The notes under the pieces were generated by a model, which did not search any database, was not told the DNA's origin, and saw only the letters and a list, made by a program, of their open reading frames with translations. The translations under genes were made by a program, and so were the position numbers. A stretch of DNA of 7,119 nt, from the NCBI GenBank assembly GCA_002345845.1, contig DDWF01000136.1:4453-11571 (forward strand). The letters run 5' to 3'. Positions 4,866 through 7,119 of the stretch are shown piece after piece. This DNA is from Betaproteobacteria bacterium UBA2293 (GTDB lineage Bacteria > Pseudomonadota > Gammaproteobacteria > Burkholderiales > Rhodocyclaceae). Position 1 is the stretch's first letter. Every line of letters begins with the position of its first letter.

Positions 4866-6206
4866 ATGAAAAAGATCCTGCTGATCAATCCCTCGTTCAA
4901 GGGCAGCCTGCACTCGAACATCAAGGTGCTGGCCTTGCCGCCGCTGAACCTGGCGTGGATCGCCCGGTACACGCCGGAGCACTACGACGTGCAGATCATC
5001 GACGAGGCGATGATGGATCTCGATTTCGACCAGTCGGTCGACCTGGTCGGCATCACCTGCATGACGCCGCTGGCGCCGCGCGCCTACGAGATCGCCACTG
5101 AGTTCCGCAAGCGCGGCGTGCCAGTCGTCATGGGCGGCATCCACGTCTCCTACATGACCGACGAGGCGCTGCGCTATGCCGACACCGTGGTCGTCGGCGA
5201 GGGCGAGAACATCTGGCCGAAAGTGCTGGAGGATTTCGAGCGCGGCCAGATGCAGCGAGTCTATCGCTCCTGCCAGCTGCCGGAGCTGACCAAGCTGCTG
5301 CCGCCGAAGCGCGAACTGCTGACCGGCAAGTACTTCGTCGACACCGTGCAGACCGGGCGTGGCTGCCCGATCAACTGCAATTTCTGCTCGGTCACCGCCT
5401 TCAACGGCTCGCGTTACCGGGTGCGCGAAATCGACGACATCATCGCCGAGATCAATTCCATCCCCTCCAAGCGCCTGTTCATCATCGACGACAACATCGT
5501 CGGCGCCGGGCCGCGCTACATCAAGCGGGCCAAGGAACTGTTCGACCGCATGGCCGACTGCGGCAAGGAGTGGGCCGGTCAGACCTGTCTCAACATCGTC
5601 GAGCACGACGACCTGCTGAAATCGGCGCAGCGCAGCGGCTGCAAGGGCTTCCTGATCGGCTTCGAATCGCTTGATCCGGCGACCATCGACGCCATGCACA
5701 AGCCGGTCAACCTGCGCCCCGATACGCGCAATTTCGCCGACGCGATCAAGAAAATTCACGACCACGGCATGGCCATCGTCGGCTGTTTCATCTTCGGCTC
5801 CGACGGTCAGACCAAGGATGCCTTCCGCCGCACCATCGACTTCGTGCTGGAAAACGGCATCGACGCCGTGCAGTTGTCGCTGGAAACGCCGCTGCCTGGC
5901 ACCGCCTTCTACAAGCAGATGGAGGCGGAGAACCGCCTGCTGCTGACCGACTTCCCCAACGACTGGCGGCGCTACACGCTGTTCGAACCGGTCTTCGAGA
6001 TGCGCGGCATGACCCCGGCCGAAGCCTGGGAGGGGCTGCAGGATGCCTATGCCGAGGTCTCCTCGTTCTCGGCGTCGCTGAAGCGCGGCCTGCGCACCTT
6101 CGGCAAGACGCGCAGCCTGTTCAGCACGGCGATCTCGTTTTCCTGGAACTACCAGGCCTACAAGACCATCCGCAACATGCCGACGCCGCTGGCCCAGCGC
6201 AGCTGA
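4866..6206 (+). CDS. B12-binding-domain radical SAM protein, substrate unknown
   Basis: A 446-residue protein with the layout of cobalamin-binding radical SAM enzymes. The N-terminal Rossmann-like domain (about residues 1-135) starts KKILLINPS and contains LPPLNLAWIA, VDLVGITC, PVVMGGIH (86-93) and VVVGEGE (108-114). The canonical cobalamin motif DxHxxG is absent, as is common in this class. The radical SAM core has CPINCNFC with C167, C171 and C174 binding the [4Fe-4S]/SAM cluster, then FIIDDNIVG, GFLIGFES and a C-terminal segment LSLETPLPGTAFYKQM. Such enzymes reductively cleave SAM, and many are methyltransferases or cyclases; the substrate cannot be told here. The ATG at 4866 is chosen because the family N-terminus begins there; it has no clear Shine-Dalgarno, and in-frame codons further upstream fall in the hairpin. 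Placement between rnf and nifE hints at, but does not prove, a nitrogen-fixation role. Confidence 0.88.
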   Translation: MKKILLINPSFKGSLHSNIKVLALPPLNLAWIARYTPEHYDVQIIDEAMMDLDFDQSVDLVGITCMTPLAPRAYEIATEFRKRGVPVVMGGIHVSYMTDEALRYADTVVVGEGENIWPKVLEDFERGQMQRVYRSCQLPELTKLLPPKRELLTGKYFVDTVQTGRGCPINCNFCSVTAFNGSRYRVREIDDIIAEINSIPSKRLFIIDDNIVGAGPRYIKRAKELFDRMADCGKEWAGQTCLNIVEHDDLLKSAQRSGCKGFLIGFESLDPATIDAMHKPVNLRPDTRNFADAIKKIHDHGMAIVGCFIFGSDGQTKDAFRRTIDFVLENGIDAVQLSLETPLPGTAFYKQMEAENRLLLTDFPNDWRRYTLFEPVFEMRGMTPAEAWEGLQDAYAEVSSFSASLKRGLRTFGKTRSLFSTAISFSWNYQAYKTIRNMPTPLAQRS

Positions 6207-6207
6207 A

Positions 6208-6228
6208 AACCGCCATCAAGTGGCGGTT
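6208..6228 (+). terminator. Hairpin immediately after the radical SAM gene
   Basis: AACCGCCA (6208-6215) and TGGCGGTT (6221-6228) form a perfect 8-bp stem with a 5-base loop, starting two bases after the stop codon. The following bases contain only a TTT, so termination strength is uncertain. The last base of the stem is also the first base of the NifA-type element. Confidence 0.5.
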
Positions 6229-6243
6229 GTCGGCTTTCTGACA
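6228..6243. promoter_or_regulatory. NifA upstream activator sequence of nifE
   Basis: TGTCGGCTTTCTGACA is an exact TGT-N10-ACA element. Its centre lies about 78 bases upstream of the start point expected from the sigma-54 promoter at 6288-6304, a normal enhancer distance. Known biology: NifA bound at such sites activates sigma-54 polymerase at nif promoters when fixed nitrogen and oxygen are low. The combination of enhancer, promoter and nifE makes this call strong. Confidence 0.85.
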
Positions 6244-6263
6244 ATTCAGATTTCGGCTTTCTG
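6230..6263 (+). repeat. Direct repeat TCGGCTTTCTG (two copies, 23-bp period)
   Basis: The 11-base sequence occurs at 6230-6240 and 6253-6263. The first copy is the core of the NifA element. The second is flanked by TTT and CCA instead of TGT and ACA, so it looks like a second activator site with one base changed in each half. Confidence 0.7.
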
Positions 6264-6287
6264 CCAATAAAACAAGCCTTTGGGGTG

Positions 6288-6304
6288 TGGCACCTGTCTT
6301 GCTA
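6288..6304 (+). promoter_or_regulatory. Sigma-54 (-24/-12) promoter of nifE
   Basis: TGGCACCTGTCTTGCTA matches the sigma-54 consensus (TGGCAC-N5-TTGCA/T), with GG at 6289-6290 and GC at 6301-6302 separated by exactly 10 bases. The start point is expected near 6314, giving a leader of about 19 bases. nifE therefore has its own nitrogen-regulated promoter and need not rely on read-through from upstream genes. Confidence 0.92.
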
Positions 6305-6332
6305 TGGATTCACCAGTCCTCTGGAGAATGCC

Positions 6333-7119
6333 ATGAAAGCCAGCGAAATCCAGGCCTTGCTCGACGAGCCGGCCTGCACCCACAACACCAAGGAAAAGTC
6401 CGGCTGTTCGAAACCGAAACCGGGCGCCACCGCCGGCGGCTGTTCCTTCGACGGGGCGCAGATCGCGCTGCTGCCGATCGCCGACGTCGCCCACATCGTG
6501 CACGGCCCGATCGCCTGCGCCGGTTCCTCCTGGGATAACCGCGGCACGCGCTCCTCCGGCGTGACGCTGTACAAGATCGGCATGACCACCGACCTGTCGG
6601 AAACCGACGTGGTCATGGGGCGCGGCGAAAAGCGCCTGTTCCATGCGATCAAGCAGGCCATCGACAGCTATGCGCCGAAGGCCGTGTTTGTCTACAACAC
6701 CTGCGTCACCGCGCTGATCGGCGACGACGTCGGTGCCGTCTGCAAGGCAGCCAGCGAACGCGCCGGCATCCCGGTCGTGCCGGTCGATGCCGCCGGTTTC
6801 TACGGCACCAAGAATCTCGGCAACCGGCTGGCCGGCGAAGCCATGTTCAAGCACGTCATCGGCACCGCCGAACCGGAACCGGCCAAGCCGCGCGCCGACG
6901 GCCTGCCGACCTACGACGTCAACCTGATCGGCGAATACAACATCGCCGGCGAGTTCTTCCATGTCGCGCCGCTGTTCGACGAGCTGGGCCTGCGCATCCT
7001 CGCGACCCTCTCGGGCGACGCGCGCTTTCACGAAATCCAGACCATGCACCGCGCGGCGGCGACCATGGTGGTCTGCGCCAAGGCACTGCTCAACGTCGCG
7101 CGCAAACTCAAGGAAATCT
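6333..7119 (+). CDS. nifE: NifE, FeMo-cofactor scaffold subunit (3' end missing)
   Basis: The first 262 residues of NifE. NifE pairs with NifN to form the scaffold on which the nitrogenase iron-molybdenum cofactor precursor from NifB matures. Family sequence is clear: [65 protein letters not shown] and [18 protein letters not shown]37, C62 and C124 are at the positions of the ligands to the permanent [4Fe-4S] cluster of NifEN in Azotobacter vinelandii. C248 in [14 protein letters not shown] corresponds to the cysteine that holds the cofactor precursor. The ATG at 6333 is supported by GGAG at 6323-6326, six bases upstream. An ATG at 6328 is out of frame and ends after two codons. The frame is open to the last base, so the gene continues to the right, probably followed by nifN. 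Confidence 0.96.
   Translation, partial: MKASEIQALLDEPACTHNTKEKSGCSKPKPGATAGGCSFDGAQIALLPIADVAHIVHGPIACAGSSWDNRGTRSSGVTLYKIGMTTDLSETDVVMGRGEKRLFHAIKQAIDSYAPKAVFVYNTCVTALIGDDVGAVCKAASERAGIPVVPVDAAGFYGTKNLGNRLAGEAMFKHVIGTAEPEPAKPRADGLPTYDVNLIGEYNIAGEFFHVAPLFDELGLRILATLSGDARFHEIQTMHRAAATMVVCAKALLNVARKLKEI

Noticed and set aside
3608..4972. Long open frame on the minus strand across the HhH-protein gene
   Set aside because: It runs antisense through the gene, its promoter region and its 3' hairpin, and its product is a low-complexity Arg/Gly/Gln/His-rich sequence typical of frames opposite GC-rich codons.
4821..5765. Open frame on the minus strand opposite the radical SAM gene
   Set aside because: The plus-strand frame carries the complete B12/radical SAM motifs; the antisense product has no family features.
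6273..6285. IHF site between the NifA element and the nifE promoter
   Set aside because: CAA-N4-TTG on the reverse consensus matches, but the adjoining AT-A/T positions are GGG. An IHF site would be expected functionally, but this match is too poor to call.
6328..6336. Two-codon reading frame ATG-CCA-TGA overlapping the nifE start (a similar ATG-CGA-TGA overlaps the rnfE start at 2604-2612)
   Set aside because: In each case the ATG lies only one base after the Shine-Dalgarno, too close to be used, and the true start has proper spacing. The resemblance is probably chance.

Overview
This window looks like the junction between an rnf electron-transport operon and the nifE region of a nitrogen-fixing proteobacterium. 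The DNA is GC-rich. The nif-linked rnfC-D-G-E-H order and the NifE and Rnf sequences suggest a betaproteobacterium of the Rhodocyclales type (Dechloromonas/Azonexus/Azoarcus-like). That placement is inferred from protein recognition alone. All recognised genes are on the + strand.

Region 1 (1-3574) is the 3' part of an rnf operon: the C-terminal part of rnfC, then complete rnfD, rnfG, rnfE and rnfH. The genes overlap by 1-4 bases or are separated by 9-12 bases, so they are almost certainly co-transcribed. Rnf is a membrane ion-motive NADH/ferredoxin oxidoreductase. In diazotrophs it is thought to supply low-potential electrons, through ferredoxin or flavodoxin, to nitrogenase.

Region 2 (3575-4865) holds a 349-codon gene of unrecognised function with its own upstream region. 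The protein has two tandem copies of a roughly 105-residue, probably beta-rich unit, then a Lys/Ala/Pro linker, then a ComEA-like helix-hairpin-helix domain. The upstream gap contains a TGT-N10-ACA element that matches 12 of 16 positions of the NifA-type element in front of nifE. It also contains a perfect TATAAT hexamer and two small dyads. A 9-bp-stem hairpin follows the gene.

Region 3 (4866-6206) encodes a 446-residue radical SAM protein with an N-terminal cobalamin-binding-type domain. Its substrate is unknown.

Region 4 (6207-7119) is a nif control region followed by the start of nifE. The control region has a hairpin, a NifA upstream activator element (TGT-N10-ACA), a decayed second copy of that element 23 bp downstream, and an excellent sigma-54 promoter. 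NifE is one subunit of the NifEN scaffold on which the nitrogenase FeMo-cofactor precursor matures. The gene runs off the right edge.

Together the window reads as electron supply (Rnf), two uncharacterised genes that may belong to the NifA regulon, and cofactor assembly (NifE). The most interesting part is the two-gene insert between rnfH and nifE, in particular the duplicated-domain/HhH protein and its NifA-like upstream element. There is no gene-free stretch longer than 300 bases.
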